Below are positions 1 to 7,639 of a DNA stretch of 11,365 nt, one piece after another (the first letter of the stretch is position 1; every line of letters begins with the position of its first letter). This DNA comes from DASZTU01 sp035493835 (GTDB lineage Bacteria; Pseudomonadota; Alphaproteobacteria; Rhizobiales; Devosiaceae). Made by a program: the position numbers and the translations under genes. The stretch is from contig DATJHO010000159.1 in the NCBI GenBank assembly GCA_035493835.1, positions 1-11,365 on the forward strand, in the 5' to 3' direction. Below the pieces are notes generated by a model, which worked only from the letters and a program-made list of their open reading frames with translations, was not told where the DNA came from and ran no database searches.

Positions 1-374
1 TTTTCCGGCGTCGCGACGATGACGCGCGGCCGCTCGCCTTCTTCCTCGTTCCAGTTCGAGGGGAAGGCGTGCAGGTTTTCCGGATCGGCGTCGACCGGAA
101 TGTCGAGCACGGTCACGGCCGGCAGCGTTGCCGTGCGCCGGATGGTTTTGCGCGTGCGGGCGAGAAAACCCTCGGCTTCCATTTCCTTGAGCAGCACCTT
201 GAACGGCGTCCGCATATCGCCCTTGATGCCGAACCGCTTGGCGAGATCGCGCTTGCCGTCTAGCCCGGGATCCTCGGCCATGGCCGCAAGGATGTCCTCG
301 CGCGAGGGCAGGGTGCCGGTGACATAGGCGCGGTGGCGCGGGGCGGTGGCTGCGGTTTTGGGAGAACGGGGCAT
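1..374 (-). CDS. rnr: Ribonuclease R, N-terminal part (runs off left edge)
   Basis: This is the first 124 codons of a gene reading leftwards out of the window. RNase R is a processive 3'-5' exoribonuclease that degrades structured RNA, mRNA and defective rRNA in the cytoplasm. The visible part begins MPRSPKTAATAPRHRAYVTG and then enters the winged-helix N-terminal domain typical of alphaproteobacterial RNase R: LPSREDILAAMAEDPG near residues 22-37, KRDLAKRFGIKGD near 41-53, and LLKEMEAEGFLARTR near 60-74, followed by TLPAVTVLDI. The catalytic RNB and S1 domains lie outside the window. ATG at 374-372 is preceded by a good ribosome-binding site (GGTGGA, 5 nt away). It lies 164 nt downstream of topA on the same strand, an order common in Hyphomicrobiales. 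Identification rests on the N-terminal domain and context only. Confidence 0.85.
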   Translation of the reverse strand, partial: MPRSPKTAATAPRHRAYVTGTLPSREDILAAMAEDPGLDGKRDLAKRFGIKGDMRTPFKVLLKEMEAEGFLARTRKTIRRTATLPAVTVLDIPVDADPENLHAFPSNWNEEEGERPRVIVATPE

Positions 375-399
375 TGTTCCACCCTAGAGACTAATCCGG

Positions 400-414
400 T
401 TCGATGGAATCGAA
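400..414. promoter_or_regulatory. Short inverted repeat upstream of rnr
   Basis: TTCGAT-GGA-ATCGAA is a perfect 6-bp inverted repeat with a 3-nt centre, lying 25 nt before the rnr start codon. A partial second copy (TTCGATGGGA) lies near 446-455. It could be a regulator site or the leader hairpin of a separate rnr transcript. No convincing -35/-10 pair was found beside it, so the role is a guess. Confidence 0.2.
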
Positions 415-480
415 ATGGGTTTCCAGGTTCTTGGTTTCGCGCGCATTCGATGGGAGCCGACCTTGAGCGGCGCCATCGTT

Positions 481-501
481 CCCTCTCCCCAGGGGAGAGG
501 G
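481..501. repeat. Extragenic palindrome between topA and rnr
   Basis: CCCTCTCCCC-A-GGGGAGAGGG has perfect 10-bp arms and a 1-nt centre, followed on the plus strand by GCAGGGTGAGG. This block, read on the other strand as CCTCACCCTGCCCCTCTCC, is a well-known extragenic repeat form in alphaproteobacterial genomes. It lies about 38 nt beyond the topA stop and could stabilise or end the topA transcript, but no T-run follows it on the minus strand, so it is not a classical intrinsic terminator. Confidence 0.6.
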
Positions 502-538
502 GCAGGGTGAGGAGTAGCCGTTCCGGCAAGTCGGAAGG

Positions 539-3163
539 TCAGGCCTCTGCTTCCTCGCTAGGGACCTTGGCCTTTGCCGGCTTCTTGGCGGCGGGTTTTT
601 TCGCAGCCGTCTTCTTCTCGGCCGCCGGCTTTGCGGCTGCCTTTTTAGCTGCGGGCTTTTTGGCTGTCTTCGTCGATTTGCCGGAAATCGCGGCGCGGGC
701 GGCGATGAGTTCGATGGCCGTTTCCAGCGTCACGTCTTCGGGCTTCAAATCCTTGGGCAGCGTGGCGTTGACCTTGCCCTGGTTCACATAGGGCCCGTAG
801 CGCCCGGCGCGGACGGTGATCGGGCCGTCGGCGTGCTCAAAGGTCTGGATCGCGGCCGGGGTTGCCGCGCCGCGCCGCCCGCCACCGGCCGCCTTGGCCG
901 CAAGGAGGTCGACCGCGCGGTTGATGCCGACGGTGAAGACTTCTTCCACGTCCGGCAGGTTGGCATATTTGCCAGCATGCAGGATGAACGGCCCATAGCG
1001 GCCGATGCCGGCGCTGATCGGTTCTTTGGTCTCGGGGTGGAGGCCAACCTCGCGCGGCAGCGACAGCAGCCTTAGCGCTTTTTCCAAGTTGATGGAGGCC
1101 GGCTCCCAGCCCTTGGGAAGGCTCGAGCGCTTGGGTTCCTTGTCCTCGCCGAGCTGCACATAGGGGCCGAAGCGGCCGCTCTTGAGGAAAACCTCAAGCC
1201 CGCTTTCGGGATCGGTGCCCAGAAGTCCGTCCCCCGGTGCGTTTTCCGTGGCGCCGCCCGTCGCGGCATCCGAAAGCTGCATGGTGTAGCGGCAATCCGG
1301 GTAGTTCTCACACCCGATGAAGGCGCCGAACTTGCCGAGCTTCAGCGACAGGTGGCCGGTGCCGCAATTGGGGCAGCGGCGTGGATCGGACCCGTCGGCC
1401 TTGGCCGGGAAGATGTGATCCGCCAGCAGGTCGTTCAGCGCATCGAGGACCTCGGTGACGCGGAGGTCCTTGATTTCGGTGGTGTGGCGCGAAAACTCGT
1501 CCCAGAACTCGCGCAGCACGTCCTTGTAGGCAAGCTTGCCGTCGGAGATCTCGTCGAGCTTTTCCTCGAGGTCGGCGGTGAAGCCATATTCGATGTAGCG
1601 CTTGAAGAAGCTTTCGAGGAAGGCGGTGACCAGCCGGCCGCGGTCCTCGGGGACGAGGGCGCGCTTTTCCAGCCGCACATAGTCGCGGTCCTTGAGCACC
1701 GACAGCGTCGAGGCATAGGTCGACGGGCGGCCAATGCCGAGCTCTTCCATCCGCTTGATGAGGCTGGCTTCGGTGAAGCGGGACGGGGGCTGGGTGAAGT
1801 GCTGCTCGATATCGCAAGCCTTGAGCTGCGGCGTGTCGCCGGCCGCCAGCGGGGGCAACTCGCGGCTGTCCTCGTCGTCCTCGTCGCGATCCTCCTTCGC
1901 CTCGACGCCATAGAGGGCGAGGAAGCCGGGGAAGGTCACGACCGAGCCGACGGCGCGCAACGTCACATTGCGCGGCGAGCCTTCGACGAGAATATCGGCG
2001 GTGGTGCGTTCGATCTCGGCCGAGCGCATCTGGCTGGCGATGGTGCGCCGCCAGATCAGCTCATAGACGCGGTGCTGGTCCGAATCGCCGCCACGCAGCG
2101 TGTTCGGGTGGCGGAACATGTCGGTCGGGCGGATCGCCTCGTGGGCCTCCTGCGCGTTCTTGGCCTTGCTCTGGTAGAGCCGGGGCGTTGCGGGCAGGTA
2201 GGCGGTGCCGAATTCCTTTTCGATGGCCCGGCGCGCCTCGCTGACGGCTTCTGGGGCCATCTGCACGGCATCGGTTCGCATATAGGTGATGATGCCGTCC
2301 TCATAGAGGCGCTGGGCGATCTGCATCGTCCGGTTCGGCGACAGCCCCAGGCGCGAAGAGGCGTCCTGCTGGAGGCTCGAGGTGGTGAATGGGGCGTACG
2401 GGTTGCGCCTGGTCGGCTTCTTGTCGACGTTCTGGACTTTTAGCCGGCCAGCATCGATCGCGGCCTTCAGCGCTTCCGCATCGGCCCCGGTCTTGACGTC
2501 GAGCTTGTCGGTGGTCTTGCCGTCGACGGCATAGAGCCGCGCGTCAAAGCCTTTGCCCTGGTGAAGGAGGTGGGCGAGCACGCTCCAGTATTCCTGCGGC
2601 TTGAAGCGCTCGATTTCCGATTCGCGCTCGGACACGAGCCGCAGCGCCACCGACTGCACCCGGCCAGCGGAACGCGACCCCGGCAGCTTGCGCCAGAGGA
2701 TCGGCGAGAGGGTGAAGCCGACGAGATAGTCGAGGGCACGGCGGGCAAGATAGGCATCCACCAGCGGGATATCGATATCGCGCGGATGCAGCATCGCCTC
2801 GGTGACGGCGGATTTGGTGATGGCGTTGAAGACGACGCGCCGGACCGGCTTGCCCTTCACCGCCTTCTTCTGTTCGAGGACGTCGAGCACGTGCCAGGCG
2901 ATGGCTTCGCCCTCGCGATCAGGGTCGGAGGCGAGAATCAGTTCGTCGGCATTCTTGGCGGCGTTGACGAGGTCCGAGACGTGCTTTCTGGAGGCGGCAT
3001 CGACCTCCCAGCTCATCGCAAAGTCCTCATCCGGACGGACTGAGCCATCCTTGGCCGGCAAATCGCGGACATGGCCAAAGCTCGCCAGGACCTCATAGTC
3101 CTTGCCCAGATATTTGTTGATTGTCTTGGCCTTAGCCGGACTTTCAACGATGACGAGCTTCAT
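539..3163 (-). CDS. topA: DNA topoisomerase I (type IA)
   Basis: TopA relaxes negative supercoils by cutting one strand through a phosphotyrosine link. At 874 aa the protein is close to the E. coli length (865). The TOPRIM domain fills the N-terminus: VESPAKAKT carries catalytic E7, and SDPDREGEAIAWH (79-91) carries the acidic D80/D82/E84 motif. GRVQSVALRL follows at 167-176, and the active-site tyrosine is Y294 in IITYMRTDA with R296 beside it. One four-cysteine zinc ribbon is visible (C597, C600, C618, C624). Three C-terminal repeats with a GR(F/Y)GP(Y/F) core follow near 663, 721 and 787. The last 45 residues are an Ala/Lys-rich tail (KKPAAKKAAAK type) ending in SEEAEA, probably DNA-binding. 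The ATG at 3163 begins directly with the conserved MKLVIVESPAKAKTINKYLG. A promoter-like TTGACA lies 63 nt upstream, so topA may be transcribed separately from dprA. Confidence 0.97.
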   Translation of the reverse strand: MKLVIVESPAKAKTINKYLGKDYEVLASFGHVRDLPAKDGSVRPDEDFAMSWEVDAASRKHVSDLVNAAKNADELILASDPDREGEAIAWHVLDVLEQKKAVKGKPVRRVVFNAITKSAVTEAMLHPRDIDIPLVDAYLARRALDYLVGFTLSPILWRKLPGSRSAGRVQSVALRLVSERESEIERFKPQEYWSVLAHLLHQGKGFDARLYAVDGKTTDKLDVKTGADAEALKAAIDAGRLKVQNVDKKPTRRNPYAPFTTSSLQQDASSRLGLSPNRTMQIAQRLYEDGIITYMRTDAVQMAPEAVSEARRAIEKEFGTAYLPATPRLYQSKAKNAQEAHEAIRPTDMFRHPNTLRGGDSDQHRVYELIWRRTIASQMRSAEIERTTADILVEGSPRNVTLRAVGSVVTFPGFLALYGVEAKEDRDEDDEDSRELPPLAAGDTPQLKACDIEQHFTQPPSRFTEASLIKRMEELGIGRPSTYASTLSVLKDRDYVRLEKRALVPEDRGRLVTAFLESFFKRYIEYGFTADLEEKLDEISDGKLAYKDVLREFWDEFSRHTTEIKDLRVTEVLDALNDLLADHIFPAKADGSDPRRCPNCGTGHLSLKLGKFGAFIGCENYPDCRYTMQLSDAATGGATENAPGDGLLGTDPESGLEVFLKSGRFGPYVQLGEDKEPKRSSLPKGWEPASINLEKALRLLSLPREVGLHPETKEPISAGIGRYGPFILHAGKYANLPDVEEVFTVGINRAVDLLAAKAAGGGRRGAATPAAIQTFEHADGPITVRAGRYGPYVNQGKVNATLPKDLKPEDVTLETAIELIAARAAISGKSTKTAKKPAAKKAAAKPAAEKKTAAKKPAAKKPAKAKVPSEEAEA

Positions 3164-3202
3164 TCGAATGGCTTTCAGTAAAGGGGATCGGCAACGCGGC
3201 GG

Positions 3203-3231
3203 AACATGGTGAAGCCGCCGTCAGGTGTCAA
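3203..3231 (-). promoter_or_regulatory. Candidate sigma-70 promoter for topA
   Basis: On the minus strand a consensus -35 box TTGACA (3231-3226) is followed after 17 nt by CATGTT (3208-3203), a weak -10 matching 3 of 6 positions. The expected start near 3196 would give a leader of about 33 nt before the topA ATG. Alphaproteobacterial promoters often keep a strong -35 and a poor -10. It fits the 319-nt gap between dprA and topA. Confidence 0.5.
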
Positions 3232-3256
3232 CGGGGCGGCGCGGAGGCGTGATTGT

Positions 3257-3281
3257 CTCCCCTATAGGGGAGGGAATTTTT
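3257..3281 (+). repeat. Palindrome with T-run, upstream of the topA promoter
   Basis: CTCCCC-TATA-GGGGAG (3257-3272) is a perfect 6-bp hairpin with a TATA loop. On the plus strand GGAATTTTT follows, so it reads like a short intrinsic terminator in that direction. No plus-strand gene precedes it, and dprA comes from the opposite side, where no T-run exists. It resembles the CTCCCC/GGGGAG palindrome at 481-501 and is more likely another extragenic repeat than a true terminator. Confidence 0.45.
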
Positions 3282-3348
3282 GGGGGTACGTCGGAGGGGT
3301 GACGCAGCCCTGAGTCTTTATGTACGGCGCAGTGGCAGGCACGGCGCC

Positions 3349-3452
3349 GTCCCGGCGAAAGCCGGGATCGGGTATGCCCAGCGTTGTTAGCGGTTCGCAG
3401 GTCTTGCCGCCAGCTCACCGAGTACTGGATCCCGGCGTTCGCCGGGATGACG
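3349..3452. repeat. Inverted pair of REP-like palindromes
   Basis: Two related palindromic units face each other across about 50 nt. The left unit (3349-3376) contains CCCGGC-GAAA-GCCGGG. The right unit (3421-3452) contains ATCCCGGC-GTTC-GCCGGGAT. The reverse complement of the right unit (GTCATCCCGGCGAACGCCGG) aligns with the left unit (GTCCCGGCGAAAGCCGG), and both continue into GGATC. Each can form a 7-8-bp stem, and the left unit has a GNRA-type loop. Two inverted units form the composite arrangement known as BIME or REPIN. The element lies 30 nt past the dprA stop and may protect the 3' end of its mRNA. Confidence 0.7.
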
Positions 3453-3482
3453 TCCGGCGGGTGGAAGCAAGTTTTTCAACCG

Positions 3483-4622
3483 CTATCCTCTCAACGCGAC
3501 CAGCTGGCCGCTCGACCATTCGATTCGGCCCGCGATGTCGAGTTCGAGCAACAGTGTCTGGACCGCCGGGATGGAGAGGCCCGTTGCGGCGAGCAGTTCA
3601 TCGACCGGCATTGGCGTTACGCTCAGCGCCTCGAGCAGTCTGGTGCGATCATCGTGGGAGGGCATGGTTGCGTCCGCAGGATCGCCGCCGCTGTCGCCGA
3701 CCTCCGGCTCCCAGTCGGGCTCGAACAGCGCCTTTCGCCAGGGATCGGCCTGCGCGAGCGAATCAAGGACGTCGGCCGCCGCGGTCACCAGCCTCGCGCC
3801 TTGCTGGATCAGCGCATTGCTCCCCTCCGCCCTCGGATCAAGCGGGGAGCCGGGCACGGCGAAGACCTCGCGGTCCTGTTCCAGCGCCAGCCGGGCGGTG
3901 ATCAGCGACCCGGAGCGCTTGGCTGCTTCGACAACCACGACGCCACGCGACAAGCCGGCGATCAGCCGGTTGCGGCGGGGGAAATCCCGCGCCCGCGGCT
4001 CCCAGTTGAACGGCATCTCGGTGATGAGCGCGCCGCCGTGCTCGACGATTTCGCGCGCTAAAGGCACGTTTTCGTCCGGGTAGATGTGGTCGAGCCCGCC
4101 GGCCAGCACCGCGACCGTGCCGGTCTTGAGGGTCGCCCGGTGCGCCGCTGCATCGATGCCGCGCGCCAATCCCGAGACGATTGTGTAACCCTCGGCGCCG
4201 AGGTCGCCGGCCAGCACGCGGGTCATCTTCTGGCCGGCCGAGGAGGCGTTGCGCGCGCCGACGATGCCGACGGTGCGCGACCAGTCGAGATTGTCGCCGC
4301 CGGCAAGCGTCACCAGGGGCGGCGGCCCGGAGATGTGTTTCAGCAGGGGCGGATAGCCGGGTTCGCCCAGCGCCACCAGGCGCGCGCCGTTCTGCTCGAC
4401 GGCCTCGAGCTCGGCTTCCGCCTCGCCGGGGGGATAGAGCCGCGCGGCAACGCCGGCATTGCGGGCGAGCGAGGGCAGGGCCTCGAGTGCTGCCTCGGCC
4501 GAGCCGAAGCGGTTCAGCAATTGCCGGAACGTGACCGGGCCGACATTGTCGCTGCGAATCAGGCGCAGCCAGGCGAGGCGCTGCGAACGGGTCAGCAGAT
4601 CGCCACTGGACCCGGCTGCCAT
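3483..4622 (-). CDS. dprA: DNA-processing protein DprA
   Basis: DprA (Smf) binds incoming single-stranded DNA and loads RecA during natural transformation; it is also kept by bacteria not known to be competent. The 379-aa protein has the full family layout. A helical N-terminal region (about 12-56) starts RLAWLRLIRSDNVGP. A Rossmann-like core (about 116-290) contains GIVGARNAS (119-127), IVSGLARGIDAAAHR (148-162), FPRRNRLIAGLS (214-225), GSLITARLALEQ (238-249) and PGSPLDPRAEGSN (257-269). A C-terminal winged-helix domain (about 326-377) starts RLLEAL. The ATG at 4622 is only 4 nt after the plsY stop, so the two genes are very likely co-transcribed. The ribosome-binding site is weak, which suits translational coupling to plsY. 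Confidence 0.95.
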   Translation of the reverse strand: MAAGSSGDLLTRSQRLAWLRLIRSDNVGPVTFRQLLNRFGSAEAALEALPSLARNAGVAARLYPPGEAEAELEAVEQNGARLVALGEPGYPPLLKHISGPPPLVTLAGGDNLDWSRTVGIVGARNASSAGQKMTRVLAGDLGAEGYTIVSGLARGIDAAAHRATLKTGTVAVLAGGLDHIYPDENVPLAREIVEHGGALITEMPFNWEPRARDFPRRNRLIAGLSRGVVVVEAAKRSGSLITARLALEQDREVFAVPGSPLDPRAEGSNALIQQGARLVTAAADVLDSLAQADPWRKALFEPDWEPEVGDSGGDPADATMPSHDDRTRLLEALSVTPMPVDELLAATGLSIPAVQTLLLELDIAGRIEWSSGQLVALRG

Positions 4623-4626
4623 GGCT

Positions 4627-5250
4627 TCACGCGGCCTTTTTCTTCTCGCTGCCGATCTTGGGCTCGGTGCCGCTCAGCAGGCGCCCGATATTGGCCCGGT
4701 GATTATAGACAAGCAGCAACGCCAGCACAGCCGTTGTCGCTGCCAGCTTGATGCCGTCGGTGGGATATCCCCAGAGCCACACGGCGTAGGCGAAGATGGG
4801 TGCCGTCACGGCAGCGGTCAGGGCGGCGAGCGAGGAATATTTCTGCGCAAAGGCGATGATCAGCCAGACGACGCAGAAGATCAGTCCAACGGGCCATGCC
4901 AGGGCCAGCAGCAGGCCGATGAACGAGGCCACGCCCTTGCCGCCCTTGAAGCCGAGCCAGACGGGAAAGCAATGGCCGACTAAGGCGGCGATGCCGGCAA
5001 TGAACGCCGCGTCCTCGCCCCAGAAGTGGCGGGCGATCAGCACCGCCGCGACCGCCTTCAGCGCATCGAGCAGCAGGGTGGCGGCCGCAAGTTCCCGCCG
5101 GCCTGTGCGCAGGACGTTGGTCGCCCCGATATTTCCTGAGCCGATCTTGCGGACATCGCCGAGTCCGGCGGCACGGGTGATGAGCAGCCCGAACGGGATC
5201 GAGCCGAGCAGATAGCCGACAACGGCCGCAATGACGAAATTCAAGATCAC
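4627..5250 (-). CDS. plsY: Glycerol-3-phosphate acyltransferase PlsY
   Basis: PlsY is an inner-membrane enzyme that transfers an acyl group from acyl-phosphate (made by PlsX) to glycerol-3-phosphate, giving lysophosphatidic acid, the first step of phospholipid synthesis. The 207-aa protein is the usual length and strongly hydrophobic with several membrane segments. The family loops are present: GSIPFG (16-21), GSGNIGATNVLR (37-48), GHCFPVWLGFKGGKG (92-106) and HRANIGRLLSGTE (184-196). The tail is basic (EKKKAA). The start is GTG at 5250-5248 behind a GGGGG-type purine run 7 nt upstream; no better ATG lies nearby. It is 71 nt downstream of pyrC on the same strand. The gap holds a small GAGCG-N4-CGCTC hairpin (5279-5292) but no clear terminator, so read-through from pyrC is likely. 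Confidence 0.95.
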   Translation of the reverse strand: MILNFVIAAVVGYLLGSIPFGLLITRAAGLGDVRKIGSGNIGATNVLRTGRRELAAATLLLDALKAVAAVLIARHFWGEDAAFIAGIAALVGHCFPVWLGFKGGKGVASFIGLLLALAWPVGLIFCVVWLIIAFAQKYSSLAALTAAVTAPIFAYAVWLWGYPTDGIKLAATTAVLALLLVYNHRANIGRLLSGTEPKIGSEKKKAA

Positions 5251-5321
5251 GCTATTACCCCCAGAGCGTGGTCAACAAGAGCGATGGCGCTCCAGTTGTT
5301 CAAACGCGCAAAACTCAGTTC

Positions 5322-6611
5322 TTATCCGTGGCTGAAGACTTTTGCCCCGGCAACGTATGTTGCCATGACCTTGCCCGCAAGACGCGCGCCCTCGAAACTT
5401 GAGTTATGCGAGCGCGAACGCATGTCTTTTTCGCTGACCTGCCACGGATAGTCCAGATCCAGCAAGATGAAATCGGCAGGCGCGCCAACCGTCAGCCTGC
5501 CGGAGGGCAGGCCGAGAATTTCGGCCGGGCGCTGCGTCATCGCCCGCAGCACGGTCATCAGGTCGGCCTCGCCCGAATGCACCAGCCTCAGCGCCGCGGC
5601 CAAGAGGGTTTCGAGCCCGGTGGCGCCGTCCGAAGCCTCGGCGAAGGGCTGCCGCTTCACTTCCGAATCCTGCGGATCATGGTCGGAATGGATCACATCG
5701 ATGGTGCCCTCGCGGAGGCCGTGCACCATCGCCCGCCGGTCGTCCTCGGACCTGAGCGGCGGCGACAGCTTGAAGAAGGTGCGGTAGGCGCCGACGTCGT
5801 TTTCGTTGAGGGCAAGATTGTTGATCGAGACGCCGCAACTGATGGAGGCAGAGCGCTTCTTGGCCTCGGCCATGAGCGCAACGGAGTTCGCCGTCGAAAT
5901 CTGCGCCGCGTGGTAGCGGACGCCGGTTGCGAGCGCCAACTGCAGGTCGCGGGCGAGGGGCACCGTCTCAGCCTCGGGCGGAATGCCCTTCAGTCCCAGC
6001 ACGGACGCGAAATAACCCTCGTTCATCACGCCCTCGCCGACGAGGCCATGGTCGGCAAGGTGATGGACGATCGGCATGTCGAAATTGGCGGCGTAGCTGA
6101 AGGCCGCGCGGAGCAGGCCGCTCGACTGGATCGAATGCCGCCCGTCGGTATAGCAGACTGCCCCGGCCTCCTTCAGCAGGCCGAACTCGGTGATCTCCTC
6201 GCCCCTGAGGCCCTTGGTGATCGCCGCCGCGGGCAGCACGTTGACGCTCGCGGTCGCCTGGGCGCGGCGAATGAGGAAATCGACCAGCGCCCCGTCATCG
6301 ATCACGGGGAGCGCATCCGGCATCAGCACGAAGCTCGTCACCCCGCCCGCGGCCGCCGCTGCCGAGGCAGTGGCCAGTGTCTCGCGATATTCATGGCCCG
6401 GCTCGCCCGTAAAGACGCGCATGTCGATGAGGCCGGGTGCCAGGATCAGTCCACGGGCGTCGATGCGCTCGACACCCTCCGGCAGGTTCTTGCCCCCATT
6501 GGTTGCGACGTTGGCAATCCGGCCGTTTTCGACGTGAAGCGCGCCCATGGCGTCGAGCCCCGAGGCAGGATCGACGATGCGGGCGTTTTCGATGATGATC
6601 GGCCGGGTCAT
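5322..6611 (-). CDS. pyrC: Dihydroorotase-like protein, probably non-catalytic PyrC partner of PyrB
   Basis: The 429-aa protein has the class I dihydroorotase/amidohydrolase fold. Dihydroorotase closes carbamoyl-aspartate to dihydroorotate in pyrimidine synthesis and needs metal held by an HxH motif and further histidines. Here the usual D-x-H-x-H-x-R-E-P-G site reads DMRVFTGEPG (63-72), so both histidines and the arginine are gone. The later H-x-A-H-V-S-T site reads HAAQIST (234-240), with Q237 for histidine. D156 (TDG), H183/H184 and D310 (SDHDPQ) remain. The pattern fits the inactive PyrC' proteins known from Pseudomonas, where PyrC' is needed to assemble aspartate carbamoyltransferase, and the degenerate copies usual beside pyrB in Hyphomicrobiales. 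The ATG overlaps the pyrB stop by ATGA, so translation is coupled. The active dihydroorotase should be encoded elsewhere. Confidence 0.9.
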   Translation of the reverse strand: MTRPIIIENARIVDPASGLDAMGALHVENGRIANVATNGGKNLPEGVERIDARGLILAPGLIDMRVFTGEPGHEYRETLATASAAAAAGGVTSFVLMPDALPVIDDGALVDFLIRRAQATASVNVLPAAAITKGLRGEEITEFGLLKEAGAVCYTDGRHSIQSSGLLRAAFSYAANFDMPIVHHLADHGLVGEGVMNEGYFASVLGLKGIPPEAETVPLARDLQLALATGVRYHAAQISTANSVALMAEAKKRSASISCGVSINNLALNENDVGAYRTFFKLSPPLRSEDDRRAMVHGLREGTIDVIHSDHDPQDSEVKRQPFAEASDGATGLETLLAAALRLVHSGEADLMTVLRAMTQRPAEILGLPSGRLTVGAPADFILLDLDYPWQVSEKDMRSRSHNSSFEGARLAGKVMATYVAGAKVFSHG

Positions 6612-7600
6612 GGAGTTTGCTCGTTGCGATCCTGGAGAAGGGCATCGAGCACGGCCATGCGCACGGCAACGCCCATTTCGACCTGGTCGGTGATGACCGA
6701 CCGCGGGCCATCGGCGATCGCCGGATCGATCTCGACGCCGCGATTCATCGGGCCGGGATGCATGACGATGGCATCCGGCTTGGCGAAGGCGAGCTTTTCC
6801 TCGTCGAGGCCGTAGAACCGGTAATATTCGCGCACCGAGGGGATCATCCGACCCGCCGCCCGCTCGTGCTGCAGCCGCAGCATCATCACCACGTCGGCGC
6901 CGGCCAACCCCTCGCGCATGTCGGTGAAAACTTCCGTCGCCATGTTCTCGATGCCGCGCGGCAGCAGGGTTTTCGGCGCTATGACCCGGGTGCGGATCTG
7001 GAGGGCCCCAAGCAGGAGCAGGTTCGAACGGGCCACGCGCGAATTGGCGATGTCGCCGCAGATGGCGACGGTGAGCCCGTTCAACCGGCCCTTGTGGCGG
7101 CGGATGGTCAGCGCATCGAGCAGCGCCTGGGTCGGGTGCTCATGCGCGCCATCCCCGGCATTGATGACCGAGCAGCCGACCTTTTGCGACAGGAGGTGAA
7201 CCGCACCCGAGGCGGAATGGCGGACCACGATCACGTCCGGCCGCATGGCGTTCAGCGTTGCCGCGGTATCGATCAGCGTCTCGCCCTTCGTCACCGATGA
7301 GGTCCTGACCGACATGTTCATGACCTGCGCGCCGAGTCGCTTGCCGGCGATTTCGAACGAGCCCTGCGTGCGGGTAGACGGCTCGAAGAACAGGTTAATC
7401 TGCGTCTTGCCCGAAAGCGTTGGCAGCGTCTTGCGCTCCTGCCGGGAGACCGGGACCATCTTCTCGGCGCGGTCGAGCAGATCGAGGATTTCGTAAGGGG
7501 AAAGTTCGGCTATGCCGAGCAGGTGGCGTTTCGAAAAGACGGGCATGCCGCTCTGGGCGCTCTCGTCGTGCTGTGCGCTTGCTGGCGATGGTCCTGCCAT
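6608..7600 (-). CDS. pyrB: Aspartate carbamoyltransferase catalytic subunit
   Basis: PyrB condenses carbamoyl phosphate with aspartate, the committed step of pyrimidine synthesis. All active-site blocks are present (numbering from the chosen start): FFEPSTRTQGSFE (71-83) with the carbamoyl-phosphate-binding STRT, KGE (105-107), HPTQALLD (155-162) and HPGPMNRGVEI (281-291). The chosen ATG at 7600 gives 330 aa and has a good ribosome-binding site, AGGTGGAG, 4 nt upstream. An internal ATG at 7546 would give 312 aa, nearer the usual 305-320, and begin MPVFSKRHLLGI where family homology starts, but its upstream sequence is poor. A TTG at 7654 would add an unlikely leader. It overlaps the downstream pyrC by 4 nt and probably forms a complex with it. 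Confidence 0.94.
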   Translation of the reverse strand: MAGPSPASAQHDESAQSGMPVFSKRHLLGIAELSPYEILDLLDRAEKMVPVSRQERKTLPTLSGKTQINLFFEPSTRTQGSFEIAGKRLGAQVMNMSVRTSSVTKGETLIDTAATLNAMRPDVIVVRHSASGAVHLLSQKVGCSVINAGDGAHEHPTQALLDALTIRRHKGRLNGLTVAICGDIANSRVARSNLLLLGALQIRTRVIAPKTLLPRGIENMATEVFTDMREGLAGADVVMMLRLQHERAAGRMIPSVREYYRFYGLDEEKLAFAKPDAIVMHPGPMNRGVEIDPAIADGPRSVITDQVEMGVAVRMAVLDALLQDRNEQTP

Positions 7601-7639
7601 CTGTCTCCACCTGCTGATCGGGTGCGGTCTAGCGGAGGG

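Noticed and set aside
1352..2443. 363-codon open frame on the plus strand
   Set aside because: Antisense to the topA core that carries the active-site tyrosine and zinc ribbon; no domain, and a typical mirror frame of a high-GC gene.
3257..3281. Intrinsic terminator for dprA
   Set aside because: The T-run follows the hairpin only on the plus strand, while dprA is read on the minus strand, and the site is over 200 nt past the dprA stop.
3384..4061. 225-codon plus-strand frame starting inside the repeat pair
   Set aside because: Antisense to dprA, whose motifs are complete; begins in an extragenic repeat.
5279..5292. Terminator or attenuator between pyrC and plsY
   Set aside because: The GAGCG-N4-CGCTC hairpin has only 5 bp and is followed by CTTGTTGACC, not a U-tract.
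5406..6815. 469-codon open frame on the plus strand
   Set aside because: It lies antisense to pyrC and the end of pyrB, which have clear family motifs. Its translation is Arg/His/Gly-rich with no recognisable domain, as expected of a shadow frame in high-GC DNA.
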